Below are positions 52,542 to 62,581 of a DNA stretch of 64,000 bases, in pieces. The notes under the pieces are model-generated. The model was not told the DNA's origin. It did no database searches and worked only from the letters and a program-made list of their open reading frames with translations. Origin of the DNA: an uncultured Lachnospiraceae bacterium (GTDB lineage: Bacteria > Bacillota > Clostridia > Lachnospirales > Lachnospiraceae); the NCBI GenBank assembly GCA_900546325.1, contig URCR01000002.1, positions 104,611 to 168,610 on the forward strand, given 5' to 3'. How positions within the stretch are numbered: the first letter of the stretch is position 1; the number at the start of each line of letters is the position of its first letter. The position numbers and the translations under genes are program-made.

Positions 52542-54380
52542 TCAATGGAAAAAGTTGTATACTTCATTTGCAGATTTTTCATTCATTGATGGAATTTCTT
52601 TCAGCTCCTCTATGGTTGCCGCTTTCATCGCATCCAGGCTCATAAAATGTTTCATCAGCGCCTTCCTTCTGGCCGGTCCGATTCCCGGAATATCATCCAG
52701 AATGGAATGTACCTGCCCCTGACTTCTCAGCTTTCTGTGAAACTCAATCGCAAACCGATGCGCCTCATCCTGAATTCTTGTAATCAGACGAAAGCCTTCT
52801 GAATTTCTGTCAATCTCGATTTCTTCATTGTTATAATACAGCCCTCTTGTCCTGTGATGATCATCCTTGACCATCCCACATACCGGTATTGCGATTCCAA
52901 GCCGTTCAAGCACCTCCAGTGCGATATTGACCTGCCCTTTTCCACCATCCATCATGATCAGATCCGGAAAGGTCTGGAAGCTTCCAAGATCCTTCCCCTC
53001 TTCGAGTTCCCTCATTCCATGCTCAAATCTTCTCGTCAGCACCTCCTTCATACTCGCATAGTCATCCGCTCCCTGTACTCCCTTGATTTTAAATTTCCGG
53101 TAATCGTTGCGTTTCGGTTTTCCCTTCTCGTACACAATCATAGAGCCGACAGAATTAAACCCATTCGTGTTGGATATATCGAATGCCTCAATCCGCTTTA
53201 CATGCTCGATTCCCAGCCATTTTTCAATCTCTTTTACTGCTCCGATCGTTCTTCCCTCTTCCCGCTTTAGCCGCTCCTTGTCCGTACTCAGGACAAGCTG
53301 TGCATTCTTCTTCGCAAGTTCCACCAGTTTCTCCTTCTCGCCTTTTTTCGGCACACGGATATGAACTCGATGTCCTCTTCGCTCAGAAAGCCATTCCTCA
53401 AGCACCCCTTGCTCGTCGATTTCCTGTTGGATCATCAGCTCTCTCGGTACATACGGTGTCCCCGCATAAAACTGTTTGATAAAGCTTGTGAGGATCTCTG
53501 CCTTCGGCTCTCTATCCGCAATGGTCATATAGAAATGATCCCTTCCGATCAGCCTTCCTCCACGGATAAAGAACACCTGCACAACCGCATCCCTATCTTC
53601 TGTCGCCACCGCAAGAATATCTTTATCCTCCCCATCACTGTTGGTAATCTTCTGTTTCTGCGCAATCTGTTTGACACTTCCGAGCAGATCCCTGTATTCA
53701 ATCGCCTTCTCGAATTCCATCTCTTCCGATGCCTGTTCCATCTTCTCCTGAAGTTCTTTCAAAATGGTATCATATTTTCCATTCAGAAACTCTACCGCTT
53801 TCTGCACCGATTCCCGATATTCCTCCTGACTGATGTAATCCTGACACGGTGCATAGCACTGTTTAATATGATAATTGAGACATGGGCGTTCTTTTCCGAT
53901 ATCTTTTGGCAGATTCCGGTTACAGCTTCTGATATGATATAACTTTCTCAGCAGCTCAATTGTGTCCTTGACTGCCCCTGCGCTTGTATACGGTCCAAAA
54001 TACTTTGCCTTATCCTTCTTCATCTCCCGTGCAAACAGAATCCGCGGATATGCCTCCTCTACCGTCACTTTGATAAACGGATACGTCTTGTCATCCATCA
54101 GCATCGTATTATACTTCGGCCTGTGCTCCTTGATCAGATTACATTCCAGAACAAGCGCCTCCAGCTCAGAGTCTGTCACAATATACTCAAAGCGGGAAAT
54201 GTGGGTGACCATCTGCTCAATCTTCACCCCCTTATTCCTGCTCGTCTGAAAATACTGCCGTACACGGTTCTTCAGACTGATTGCTTTTCCCACATAAATA
54301 ATATCATCTTTCTCATCATGCATCAGATAGACTCCCGGTTTTGACGGAAGTTTCTTTAATTCCTCTTCTATATTAAACAT
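52542..54380 (-). CDS. uvrC: Excinuclease ABC subunit C
   Basis: A 612-aa nuclease that makes both incisions in excision repair. An N-terminal GIY-YIG domain (LPSKPGVYLMHD and IIYVGKAISLKNRVRQYF, about 10-50) cuts 3'. A UVR motif (about 203-238) binds UvrB. The RNase-H-like endonuclease domain (AFDISNTNG, about 380, and MMDGGKGQV) cuts 5', and tandem helix-hairpin-helix motifs lie at the end (DDIPGIGPARRKALM). AGGGAG precedes the ATG. It is followed by hprK after 42 bp. Confidence 0.96.
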   Translation of the reverse strand: MFNIEEELKKLPSKPGVYLMHDEKDDIIYVGKAISLKNRVRQYFQTSRNKGVKIEQMVTHISRFEYIVTDSELEALVLECNLIKEHRPKYNTMLMDDKTYPFIKVTVEEAYPRILFAREMKKDKAKYFGPYTSAGAVKDTIELLRKLYHIRSCNRNLPKDIGKERPCLNYHIKQCYAPCQDYISQEEYRESVQKAVEFLNGKYDTILKELQEKMEQASEEMEFEKAIEYRDLLGSVKQIAQKQKITNSDGEDKDILAVATEDRDAVVQVFFIRGGRLIGRDHFYMTIADREPKAEILTSFIKQFYAGTPYVPRELMIQQEIDEQGVLEEWLSERRGHRVHIRVPKKGEKEKLVELAKKNAQLVLSTDKERLKREEGRTIGAVKEIEKWLGIEHVKRIEAFDISNTNGFNSVGSMIVYEKGKPKRNDYRKFKIKGVQGADDYASMKEVLTRRFEHGMRELEEGKDLGSFQTFPDLIMMDGGKGQVNIALEVLERLGIAIPVCGMVKDDHHRTRGLYYNNEEIEIDRNSEGFRLITRIQDEAHRFAIEFHRKLRSQGQVHSILDDIPGIGPARRKALMKHFMSLDAMKAATIEELKEIPSMNEKSANEVYNFFH

Positions 54381-54461
54381 TGTTTTCTCCCTCTTTGACC
54401 ATATTTTCCATACATAGAATTACCGCAGATCATTTTGGTTACACGGAATATTTTTTAACAT

Positions 54462-54490
54462 AAGAGGAGTGCCAGAAGGCACTCCTCTTT
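54462..54490. terminator. Hairpin between ftsH and uvrC, probable terminator
   Basis: A 12-bp stem (AAGAGGAGTGCC / GGCACTCCTCTT) with a 4-base loop. The T tail is on the plus strand, whereas both neighbouring genes are on the minus strand, so its efficiency for ftsH is uncertain. Confidence 0.5.
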
Positions 54491-54596
54491 TCCACCGCAT
54501 CCGCTCCATAGCTGTTTTCCCTGTGAATCTGTGAACGCATCACTTCATTTTCACTGACCCTTGTATGGATATCAGATACTCTCTATTTTTTTAATG

Positions 54597-56615
54597 TTAG
54601 TGGTCCTGCCCGCTCTCCTGTGACACCAGCATACTCTCATCAGAATCATTTTCAATCGTACTCTCTTGTACAGCATTTTCTTCTGCTGCGTTTTCTTCTG
54701 TGACATTCTCTTCAACTACATCTGCCGGTTCCGCTTCCTTCATTGAGATTCTCGCCTCTTTCTCCTGCGTACCTTCCTCAATTCCCTGTACTTTATGGAA
54801 GATCTCCATGAATTCTTTGCCGGTAATTGTCTCCTTCTCAATCAGGAATGCTGCAATCTCATCAAGAGCTTTACGGTTCTCAGACAAAAGCCTCTTCGCT
54901 TCGGCATATGCTTCCTTCAGAATCCGCATTACTTCCGTATCAATCTCTGCTGCTGTCGCCTCACCGCAGTTCAGCACCGGACGTCCGTCAAGATATCTGT
55001 TCTGAATAGATTCCAGACCGATCAGACCAAATTTTTCTGACATACCGTACTGAGTAATCATTGCTCTTGCCACCTGCGTTGCCTTCTCAATGTCATTGGA
55101 AGCTCCGGTTGTAACCGTATCAAATACAATCTCTTCTGCTGCCCTTCCGCCGAGCATACCGACAAGCATTGCCTCCAACTCTTTCTTTGTATTTAAGAAT
55201 TTTTCTTCTTCCGGTGTATGCATAACATATCCGAGTGCTCCCATCGTCCTTGGAACGATCGTAATTTTCTGCACCGGCTCTGCATCTTTCTGAAGTGCAC
55301 TGACAAGTGCATGACCGACTTCATGATAAGAAACGATTCTTCTCTCCTCTGCATTCATAATGCGGTCTTTCTTCTCTTTACCGACGAGAACTACTTCTAC
55401 TGCTTCAAATAAATCTGCCTGTGATACAACTTTTCTTCCATGTTTTACTGCGTTGATTGCAGCCTCATTGATCATATTGGCAAGGTCTGAGCCCACTGCC
55501 CCTGATGTCGCCAGCGCGATCGCTTCCAGATCGACTGTCTCATCCATCTTGACATCCTTCGCATGCACTTTCAGGATGTCCACACGTCCTTTCAGATCAG
55601 GCTTATCTACGATGATCCGTCTGTCGAAACGTCCCGGTCTTAATAACGCCGGATCAAGAATCTCCGGACGGTTCGTGGCCGCAAGGATCAGAAGTCCTTT
55701 GTCCGTGTCAAATCCATCCATTTCTGCAAGCAGCTGGTTCAGAGTCTGTTCCCGCTCATCATTGCTTCCCATCGCATTATCTCTGCTCTTACCGATCGCA
55801 TCAATCTCATCGATAAAAATAATACACGGAGCCATCGCCTGAGCTTCCTTAAATAAATCACGTACTCTCGATGCACCGACACCGACATACATCTCTACGA
55901 ATGCAGAACCTGACAGAGAGAAGAACGGTACTTTCGCTTCTCCTGCAACCGCTTTTGCAAGCAGTGTCTTACCGGTTCCCGGAGGTCCTACAAGAAGTGC
56001 CCCTTTCGGAAGCTTCGCACCGATTCCCGTATACTTGCCCGGGTTGTGAAGGAAGTCCACGACTTCCTGAAGCGATTCCTTCGCCTCATCTTCCCCTGCT
56101 ACATCGCGGAATGTAACACCGGTTTCCTTTTCTACATACATTTTTGCATTGCTCTTTCCAATGCCCATCATTCCGCCGCTCTTAGACATCCGCCGCATCA
56201 GGAAACTCAATCCGATCCAGATAAATGCGAACGGAAGTACAATACTGATCAGAATATTAAAAAGCATCGCTGAAGTGGAATCCGGAATCTCAGCTCCATA
56301 CTTCACTCCCGCCTCATAGAGACGCTGTGAAAGATCTGCATCTTCTACTCTTCCAGTGAAATATTTCACTTTCAGCCCTGGAACTTTTTCCTCCTTCGGG
56401 GTAATTATAAGTTCATTGGCACCGATCCGCACTTCTTCTACTTTGCCGTCATCTACCATCTTCAGGAATTCACTGTAAGCAATCTCCTTTGATGTGCTTT
56501 CTTCCATAAACTGATAAAGACCAAGTACAATGACCGCCGCAATCAGTGTTGTAATTATAATAATCCCAAAGCCCTGTTTGTTGTTCTTCTGGTTATTTTT
56601 GTTTTGGTTGTCCAT
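54597..56615 (-). CDS. ftsH: FtsH, membrane-bound ATP-dependent zinc metalloprotease
   Basis: A 672-aa AAA+ protease for membrane and regulatory proteins. Two helices (about 15-35 and 115-137) flank a small external domain. The AAA module has GPPGTGKTLLAKAVA (about 208), FIDEIDAIGKSR and the second region of homology LLRPGRFDR. The zinc site is SYHEVGHALV (HEVGH, about 432-436), with a third ligand Asp downstream. The C-terminus is Glu/Asn-rich. AGGAGG 6 bp before ATG 56615 sets the start; the frame to 56681 is not used. It has its own promoter. Confidence 0.96.
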   Translation of the reverse strand: MDNQNKNNQKNNKQGFGIIIITTLIAAVIVLGLYQFMEESTSKEIAYSEFLKMVDDGKVEEVRIGANELIITPKEEKVPGLKVKYFTGRVEDADLSQRLYEAGVKYGAEIPDSTSAMLFNILISIVLPFAFIWIGLSFLMRRMSKSGGMMGIGKSNAKMYVEKETGVTFRDVAGEDEAKESLQEVVDFLHNPGKYTGIGAKLPKGALLVGPPGTGKTLLAKAVAGEAKVPFFSLSGSAFVEMYVGVGASRVRDLFKEAQAMAPCIIFIDEIDAIGKSRDNAMGSNDEREQTLNQLLAEMDGFDTDKGLLILAATNRPEILDPALLRPGRFDRRIIVDKPDLKGRVDILKVHAKDVKMDETVDLEAIALATSGAVGSDLANMINEAAINAVKHGRKVVSQADLFEAVEVVLVGKEKKDRIMNAEERRIVSYHEVGHALVSALQKDAEPVQKITIVPRTMGALGYVMHTPEEEKFLNTKKELEAMLVGMLGGRAAEEIVFDTVTTGASNDIEKATQVARAMITQYGMSEKFGLIGLESIQNRYLDGRPVLNCGEATAAEIDTEVMRILKEAYAEAKRLLSENRKALDEIAAFLIEKETITGKEFMEIFHKVQGIEEGTQEKEARISMKEAEPADVVEENVTEENAAEENAVQESTIENDSDESMLVSQESGQDH

Positions 56616-56643
56616 TCTTTTCCTCCTAATTATCATCTCTTTT

Positions 56644-56672
56644 ATTATAAGTATGGTCTCCCCATAAATCAA
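56644..56672 (-). promoter_or_regulatory. Promoter of ftsH
   Basis: TTGATT, a 17-bp spacer and TATAAT on the minus strand, about 30 bp before the ATG. Confidence 0.7.
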
Positions 56673-56762
56673 TAAAAACATTGTGAAATCAGCTTCACAT
56701 TTCTAAAACTTTTGTGAATTTCCCCGGCTGGCCTGCCGTTTTCTATTTGGAAATTTTTCTCC

Positions 56763-56792
56763 TTGCAAAACACAAATGTTTTATAGTATACT
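56763..56792 (+). promoter_or_regulatory. Possible promoter of the DUF1846 gene
   Basis: TTGCAA, an 18-bp spacer and TATACT on the plus strand, about 75 bp before the ATG. A TTGACG nearby at 56794 lacks a matching -10. Confidence 0.4.
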
Positions 56793-56866
56793 ATTGACGT
56801 ATATTTATTATATACAACTTTTTAGTAACATTATAATCAAGAATGAGATGAAGGACTGAATGCGCT

Positions 56867-58345
56867 ATGAAAATTGGATTTGACAACGATAAGTATCTGA
56901 CCATGCAGTCAGAGCATATCAGAAAAAGAATTGATCAGTTTGACAACAAACTATATCTGGAATTTGGCGGGAAATTATTCGACGATTACCATGCCTCAAG
57001 GGTACTTCCGGGATTTGCTCCGGACAGCAAGCTGAAACTGCTCATGCAGTTATCCGACCAGGCTGAAATCGTCATCGTCATCAGTGCCGGTGACATTGAG
57101 AAGAACAAAGTCCGCGGAGATCTTGGAATCACCTACGACTCAGACGTTCTCCGCCTGATTGAATCGTTCCGCGAAAAAGGACTCTTTGTCGGCAGCGTTG
57201 TGATCACGCAGTATACCGGTCAGAGCAGCGCCAACTTATTCAAGACAAGACTGGAGAAGCTTGGAATCCGTGTATATATCCACTATGTTATCGAAGGTTA
57301 TCCTTCCAATATTCCGCTGATCGTCAGTGATGAAGGTTACGGGAAGAACGATTACATCGAGACTTCCAGACCGCTTGTGATCATCACAGCTCCGGGACCT
57401 GGAAGCGGTAAGATGGCTACCTGCCTCTCTCAGCTCTATCACGAACACAAACATGGTGTCCGCGCCGGATATGCAAAGTTTGAGACGTTCCCTATCTGGA
57501 ATATTCCATTAAAGCATCCGGTCAACCTTGCCTATGAGGCTGCTACCGCTGATTTGAATGACGTCAATATGATCGATCCATTCCATTTAGAAGCGTATGG
57601 CATTACAACAGTCAATTACAACCGTGATGTGGAAATCTTCCCGGTACTCAGTGCTATTTTTGAAAAAATATATGGAGAAAACCCTTACAAATCTCCGACC
57701 GATATGGGTGTGAATATGGCAGGAAACTGTATCTGTGATGACGAAGCCTGCCGTGACGCGTCCAACCAAGAAATTATCCGCCGCTACTATCAGGCATTGA
57801 ATGGTCTCGCTGAAGGTACTTCCACCGAAGAAGAAGTATTTAAGATCGAACTTCTGATGAAGCAGGCACACATTACAGTCAATGATCGTACGGTTGTAGA
57901 TGCCGCATTGAAACGTGCCGAAGAGACCGGTGCTCCTGCTGCCGCTTTAGAACTTCCTGATGGAAGCATCATTACCGGCAAGACAAGCAACCTTCTCGGA
58001 GCATCCGCCGCATTACTCTTAAATGCACTGAAGAAGCTCGCCGGCATCGAGGATGAAGTGCACATCATTTCTCCATCCGCTATCGAGCCGATCCAGAAAC
58101 TGAAAACTTCCTACCTGGGAAGCAAAAATCCGCGCCTTCACACCGATGAGGTTCTGATTGCCCTCTCAATCAGTGCCGCAACAAATGAAACTGCACAGCT
58201 TGCCCTGGATCAGATTCCAAATTTAAGAGGCTGCCAGGCTCATACATCTGTGATGCTTTCCGAAGTTGACGTCAAACAGTTTAAGAAGCTTTCTATCCAG
58301 CTGACTTCCGAAGCAAAATACGAAAACAAAAAACTTTATCATTAA
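56867..58345 (+). CDS. DUF1846/UPF0371 family protein
   Basis: A 492-aa cytosolic protein conserved in Firmicutes with no settled function. The N-terminal half is a Rossmann-like fold (MKIGFDNDKYL, AEIVIVISAGDIEKNKVRGD). A P-loop-like TAPGPGSGKMATCLSQLY (about 176-193) suggests nucleotide binding. The C-terminal half is helical. Length matches the family. It stands divergent from ftsH as a single gene with a terminator. An AAGGA lies 11 bp before the ATG, a long spacing, so translation may be modest. Confidence 0.88.
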   Translation: MKIGFDNDKYLTMQSEHIRKRIDQFDNKLYLEFGGKLFDDYHASRVLPGFAPDSKLKLLMQLSDQAEIVIVISAGDIEKNKVRGDLGITYDSDVLRLIESFREKGLFVGSVVITQYTGQSSANLFKTRLEKLGIRVYIHYVIEGYPSNIPLIVSDEGYGKNDYIETSRPLVIITAPGPGSGKMATCLSQLYHEHKHGVRAGYAKFETFPIWNIPLKHPVNLAYEAATADLNDVNMIDPFHLEAYGITTVNYNRDVEIFPVLSAIFEKIYGENPYKSPTDMGVNMAGNCICDDEACRDASNQEIIRRYYQALNGLAEGTSTEEEVFKIELLMKQAHITVNDRTVVDAALKRAEETGAPAAALELPDGSIITGKTSNLLGASAALLLNALKKLAGIEDEVHIISPSAIEPIQKLKTSYLGSKNPRLHTDEVLIALSISAATNETAQLALDQIPNLRGCQAHTSVMLSEVDVKQFKKLSIQLTSEAKYENKKLYH

Positions 58346-58363
58346 TTCTGAACAATAAATAAA

Positions 58364-58432
58364 ACCCGTGCGGTGAGATTCCTTAAAATCAGACTTTTAA
58401 GGTTTCCCACATTTATCGCACGGGTCTTTTTT
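58364..58432. terminator. Bidirectional terminator after the DUF1846 gene
   Basis: An outer 9-bp stem (ACCCGTGCG / CGCACGGGT) encloses an inner stem (CCTTAAAA / TTTTAAGG), followed by CTTTTTT on the plus strand. It lies between convergent genes. Confidence 0.85.
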
Positions 58433-58495
58433 ATTTTCTTTTTGCTATCTGTTTATTCTCTTTGTACCGTCTTTTCATTCTTTCCTTCTGCAGTT

Positions 58496-60340
58496 CTATG
58501 CACTTGTCTGCTCAAACTGAGAATTGTAGAGATTTGCGTAAAATCCTCCCTTTGCCAGAAGTTCTTCATGATTTCCCTGCTCTACGATATCTCCGTCTTT
58601 CATGACAAGGATCAGATCAGCATCGCGGATCGTAGACAATCTGTGCGCGATCACAAAACTTGTTCTGCCTTTCATCAGATTATCCATCGCTTTCTGGATC
58701 CGGATTTCTGTTCTTGTATCAACTGAACTTGTCGCCTCATCCAGAATCAGAATCTTTGGATCTGCCAGAATTGCTCTTGCAATCGTAAGAAGCTGCTTTT
58801 GTCCCTGTGACACATTGCTTGCTTCCTCATTCAGCTCCATATCATATCCATCCGGAAGTGTCTGCACAAACCGATGTACATAGGCTGCCTTTGCCGCCTC
58901 TACCACTTCCTCATCGGTAGCATCAAGCTTTCCGTAGCGGATATTGTCTTTGATCGACCCGTGGAACAGCCATGTATCCTGAAGAACCATTCCGAACATC
59001 TGACGAAGTTCACTTCTGTTGAAATCTTTCAGATTATGTCCGTCGATCAGGATCTCCCCGCTGTTGACATCATAAAATCTCATCAGAAGCTTGATCATCG
59101 TTGTCTTACCTGCACCGGTCGGCCCTACAATCGCAATTTTCTGTCCTTCTTTTACTTTTGCAGAAAAATCATTGATGATCGTACGTTCTTCATTGTATCC
59201 AAAATGAACATGTTTAAATTCTACATTGCCTTTCAGTCCCTCTACAGAAACCGGGTTCTCTGCAAACTGGTCTTCTTCCTCTTCCTCCAAAAATTCAAAG
59301 ACTCTCTCGGAGGCTGCCGCTGTGGACTGCAACATATTCGCCACCTGTGCAACCTGCGTGATCGGCTGTGTAAAGCTTCTCACATACTGGATAAAGGACT
59401 GGATGTCTCCGACTTCGATTGCATCTTTGATCGCCAGATACCCTCCTAAGATTGCCACTGCCACATATCCGAGATTTCCTACAAACTGCATGATCGGCAT
59501 CATCATTCCTGAGAAAAACTGGGATTTCCATGCAGACTGATATAAGATCTCATTTGTCTCATTAAATTCCCGGATCACATCTTCTTCCTTGTTAAATGCT
59601 CTGACGATGCTGTGACCACCGTATACTTCCTCTACCTGTCCGTTGACATGCCCTAAATACTCCTGTTGATTCTTAAAGTGTTTCTGCGATTTCTTTACGA
59701 TCGTGGAAATCAGAAGCATTGACACCGGAAGAATCAGCAGTGCCACTACGGTCATCAGCGGACTGATGCTGAGCATCATGATCAGAATACCGATGATCGT
59801 TGTAAAAGAGGTAATGATCTGTGTCGCACTCTGATTCAGACTCTGACTTAACGTATCTACGTCGTTTGTAACTCTGGAAAGTACTTCGCCGTGTGTCTTT
59901 GTGTCAAAATAATTCATCGGCATACGGTTGATCTTCTCAGAGATTTCTTTTCTAAGTTTATACGTCAGCTTCTGTGACACCCCTGTCATAATGAATCCCT
60001 GAATAAATGAGAACAGGGCGCTCAGCACATACATTCCTAACAAGAACAGAAGGATCTGTGCAATTTTATCAAAATCAATTCCGCTTCCGCCTGATACTTT
60101 CCTTACCAGTCCATTGAAGATCTCTGTCGTGGCTTTTCCCAAAATCTTCGGTCCCACAATATTAAATATCGTACTTCCCACCGCAAAGATCATCACTGCA
60201 ATGATTCCCAGCTTATATGCGCTCATATATTTCAGAAGCTTTTTCATTGTCCCTTTGAAATCTTTTGCCTTTTCTCCGGCACCCATGCCTCCCATCGGTC
60301 CGCCATGTCTTGGTCCACCAGGTCTTTGTTCTTTGCTCAT
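58496..60340 (-). CDS. ABC exporter half-transporter B (ATPase plus permease)
   Basis: A 614-aa type IV ABC exporter subunit. A soluble start with Gly/Pro-rich sequence is followed by six helices (about 40-330). The nucleotide-binding domain (about 370-605) has Walker A GPTGAGKTTM and the consensus Walker B and catalytic Glu (ILILDEATSSVD). The ABC signature is changed to NVSQGQ. In its partner the signature is intact but the catalytic acid is not Glu, so together they form one consensus and one degenerate ATP site, as in BmrC/BmrD-like heterodimers. It starts 2 bp after the partner stops. The substrate is unknown, probably drugs or lipids. Confidence 0.92.
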   Translation of the reverse strand: MSKEQRPGGPRHGGPMGGMGAGEKAKDFKGTMKKLLKYMSAYKLGIIAVMIFAVGSTIFNIVGPKILGKATTEIFNGLVRKVSGGSGIDFDKIAQILLFLLGMYVLSALFSFIQGFIMTGVSQKLTYKLRKEISEKINRMPMNYFDTKTHGEVLSRVTNDVDTLSQSLNQSATQIITSFTTIIGILIMMLSISPLMTVVALLILPVSMLLISTIVKKSQKHFKNQQEYLGHVNGQVEEVYGGHSIVRAFNKEEDVIREFNETNEILYQSAWKSQFFSGMMMPIMQFVGNLGYVAVAILGGYLAIKDAIEVGDIQSFIQYVRSFTQPITQVAQVANMLQSTAAASERVFEFLEEEEEDQFAENPVSVEGLKGNVEFKHVHFGYNEERTIINDFSAKVKEGQKIAIVGPTGAGKTTMIKLLMRFYDVNSGEILIDGHNLKDFNRSELRQMFGMVLQDTWLFHGSIKDNIRYGKLDATDEEVVEAAKAAYVHRFVQTLPDGYDMELNEEASNVSQGQKQLLTIARAILADPKILILDEATSSVDTRTEIRIQKAMDNLMKGRTSFVIAHRLSTIRDADLILVMKDGDIVEQGNHEELLAKGGFYANLYNSQFEQTSA

Positions 60341-60342
60341 AC

Positions 60343-62580
60343 CTATCTGCCTCCTTTCTCTTCATCCTGGGTCATATCACGCTCCAGTTCCTTTTCTGAC
60401 AACTGAGATGCTGCGATCTGATAATATACATCACAATTTTTTAATAATTCTTTATGTGTTCCGATGCCCGCGATTTTCCCTTCATCCAGAACAATAATCT
60501 GCTCTGCATGGAGGATCGTACTGATTCTCTGTGCAACAATGATCACTGTGCTGTTTACCGTATGTTCTTTTAATGCTTTTCGCAATGTCACATCTGTCTT
60601 ATAATCCAGAGCAGAGAAACTATCATCAAAAATGAAGATCTTCGGCTCTTTCGCGATTGCCCTTGCAATAGATAAACGTTGTTTCTGTCCGCCGGAAACA
60701 TTTCCTCCGCCCTGAGAGATCCTGCTGTCGTAACGTTTTGGCTTCTCCTCAATAAATTCCGATGCCTGAGCTACTTTTGCTGCCTCCATCATCGTCTCTT
60801 CGCTTCCGTTTGGATTTCCATATAAAATGTTGCTTGCAATCGTTCCTGAGAAAAGAACTCCCTTCTGCGGAACATAGCCAAGCTGGTCTCTCAGCTCATG
60901 TTGTGTCACATTTCGGATATCTTCCCCATCAATCGTAATTTTTCCTTCTGTCACATCGTAGAATCTCGGAATCAGATTTACCATTGTAGATTTTCCGCTT
61001 CCGGTGCTTCCAATGATCGCTGTTGTTTCCCCCGGCTTTGCAACAAAGGAAATATCATGGAGTACATCTTCCTCTGCCCCCGGATACCGGAACGATACAT
61101 GATCGAATTCTACCACACCATTTCCTTCTTTCAGGTGCTTCGGCTGCTTTGGATCATTGATCAGCGTCGTACTTGTCAGCACTTCATCCACACGTGTTGC
61201 AGAAACCGCCGCTCTTGGAAGCATGATCGAGATCATACAAATCATTAAGAATGCCATAATAATCTGCATTGTATATTGAATAAATGCCATCATATCACCG
61301 ACCTGCATCTGTCCATCATTGATTCCATTTGCCCCTACCCAGACAATCAGAACAGAGATTGCATTCATGATCAGCATCATCGTCGGCATCATAAATGTCA
61401 TGGCACGATTGACAAATAAATTCGTCTTCGTCAGATCTTTGTTTGCCTTATCAAACCGCTCTTCCTCATGCTTTTCTGTACTGAATGCACGGATGACAGA
61501 CAATCCTGTAAGAATCTCTCTTGTAACAAGATTAAGCCGGTCTACAAGATTCTGTAACATCTTGAACTTCGGCATTGCCACAACAAACAGAACCATTACA
61601 ACCATCGCGATCAACACAACTGCGAGCCCGATGATCCATGCCATCGATACATTTGTATGGAATACTTTAAACACTCCTCCGATTCCCATGATCGGTGCAT
61701 AAAGTACCATTCTTAAAATCATAACTGTCAGCATCTGGATCTGCTGGATATCATTTGTACTTCTCGTGATCAATGATGCAGTCGAGAACTTGTCAAATTC
61801 TCCATTTGAAAATTCTACGACTTTGTGGAACACCTTTCCTCTCAAATCTCGCCCTGTCGAAGCACCTACTTTTGATGCAAGGAATCCTACGATCATGCTG
61901 ACGATCATTCCAACCGCAGCAAGCGCCAGCATCTTTCCTCCCGTGCGGAACATATAACTCGTCTGGATCTTGTCTGTGTCCATTCCGAGGTTCTTATATG
62001 CTCCTTTGAGATAGATTGTTGCGGCTTGTTCCAGCATCGTCTCCGGCATCTCATCTACCTTCTCTCCGATCTGTGCCACCATCTGTGTCCGCTGTTCCTC
62101 CGGCATCATTCCAAGAACGTCAAAAATTGTCATATCCTCTTTGACCATTTCCTTTGGAAGACTGGCAAACATCGCATCTGTCATTTTCTTTGTCTCTTCG
62201 CTGTCGGATGTAAATACGGTCACAAGCATCATCGGTTTACTTAAGATGTCTGCGATCTTATCTGTTCTCTTCTCATCTTTCAGGATCCCGTCCTTCAGCA
62301 CATATGCCTCAGAATCATATGTATCTGCGTCTCTCTCATACGCATCCAGCACCGTCTTCTGATCTTTCTCAGAGACAAACAAAAACAGTCTTTCCATGTC
62401 ATCCACAGAAATCTGCTCCGGTATCACCGTGTCAATTCCTCCCTGTTGGATACCGACATTTACAATGTCGGACGTGTATCCCGGCAGTGACAAGTCACAG
62501 TAAGCCTGAAGCACAAGAAACACAACGATCATCAGAATGGTCGCTGCATATGGCTTCATAAATTTCAATAATTTTCCCAT
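60343..62580 (-). CDS. ABC exporter half-transporter A with large extracellular insert
   Basis: A 745-aa partner of the downstream exporter gene. Between helix 1 (about 10-30) and helix 2 (about 210-235) lies an extra soluble region of about 170 residues, rich in Asp, Glu, Lys and Met, expected outside the cell. The nucleotide-binding domain (about 500-735) has GSTGSGKSTMVNL and a perfect signature NVSGGQKQRL. The Walker B block reads IFIFDDSFSALD, with Asp where the catalytic Glu normally stands. AAGGAAGG stands 5 bp before ATG 62580. The marR stop codon lies just upstream, so regulator and exporter share a transcript. Confidence 0.92.
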   Translation of the reverse strand: MGKLLKFMKPYAATILMIVVFLVLQAYCDLSLPGYTSDIVNVGIQQGGIDTVIPEQISVDDMERLFLFVSEKDQKTVLDAYERDADTYDSEAYVLKDGILKDEKRTDKIADILSKPMMLVTVFTSDSEETKKMTDAMFASLPKEMVKEDMTIFDVLGMMPEEQRTQMVAQIGEKVDEMPETMLEQAATIYLKGAYKNLGMDTDKIQTSYMFRTGGKMLALAAVGMIVSMIVGFLASKVGASTGRDLRGKVFHKVVEFSNGEFDKFSTASLITRSTNDIQQIQMLTVMILRMVLYAPIMGIGGVFKVFHTNVSMAWIIGLAVVLIAMVVMVLFVVAMPKFKMLQNLVDRLNLVTREILTGLSVIRAFSTEKHEEERFDKANKDLTKTNLFVNRAMTFMMPTMMLIMNAISVLIVWVGANGINDGQMQVGDMMAFIQYTMQIIMAFLMICMISIMLPRAAVSATRVDEVLTSTTLINDPKQPKHLKEGNGVVEFDHVSFRYPGAEEDVLHDISFVAKPGETTAIIGSTGSGKSTMVNLIPRFYDVTEGKITIDGEDIRNVTQHELRDQLGYVPQKGVLFSGTIASNILYGNPNGSEETMMEAAKVAQASEFIEEKPKRYDSRISQGGGNVSGGQKQRLSIARAIAKEPKIFIFDDSFSALDYKTDVTLRKALKEHTVNSTVIIVAQRISTILHAEQIIVLDEGKIAGIGTHKELLKNCDVYYQIAASQLSEKELERDMTQDEEKGGR

Positions 62581-62581
62581 T

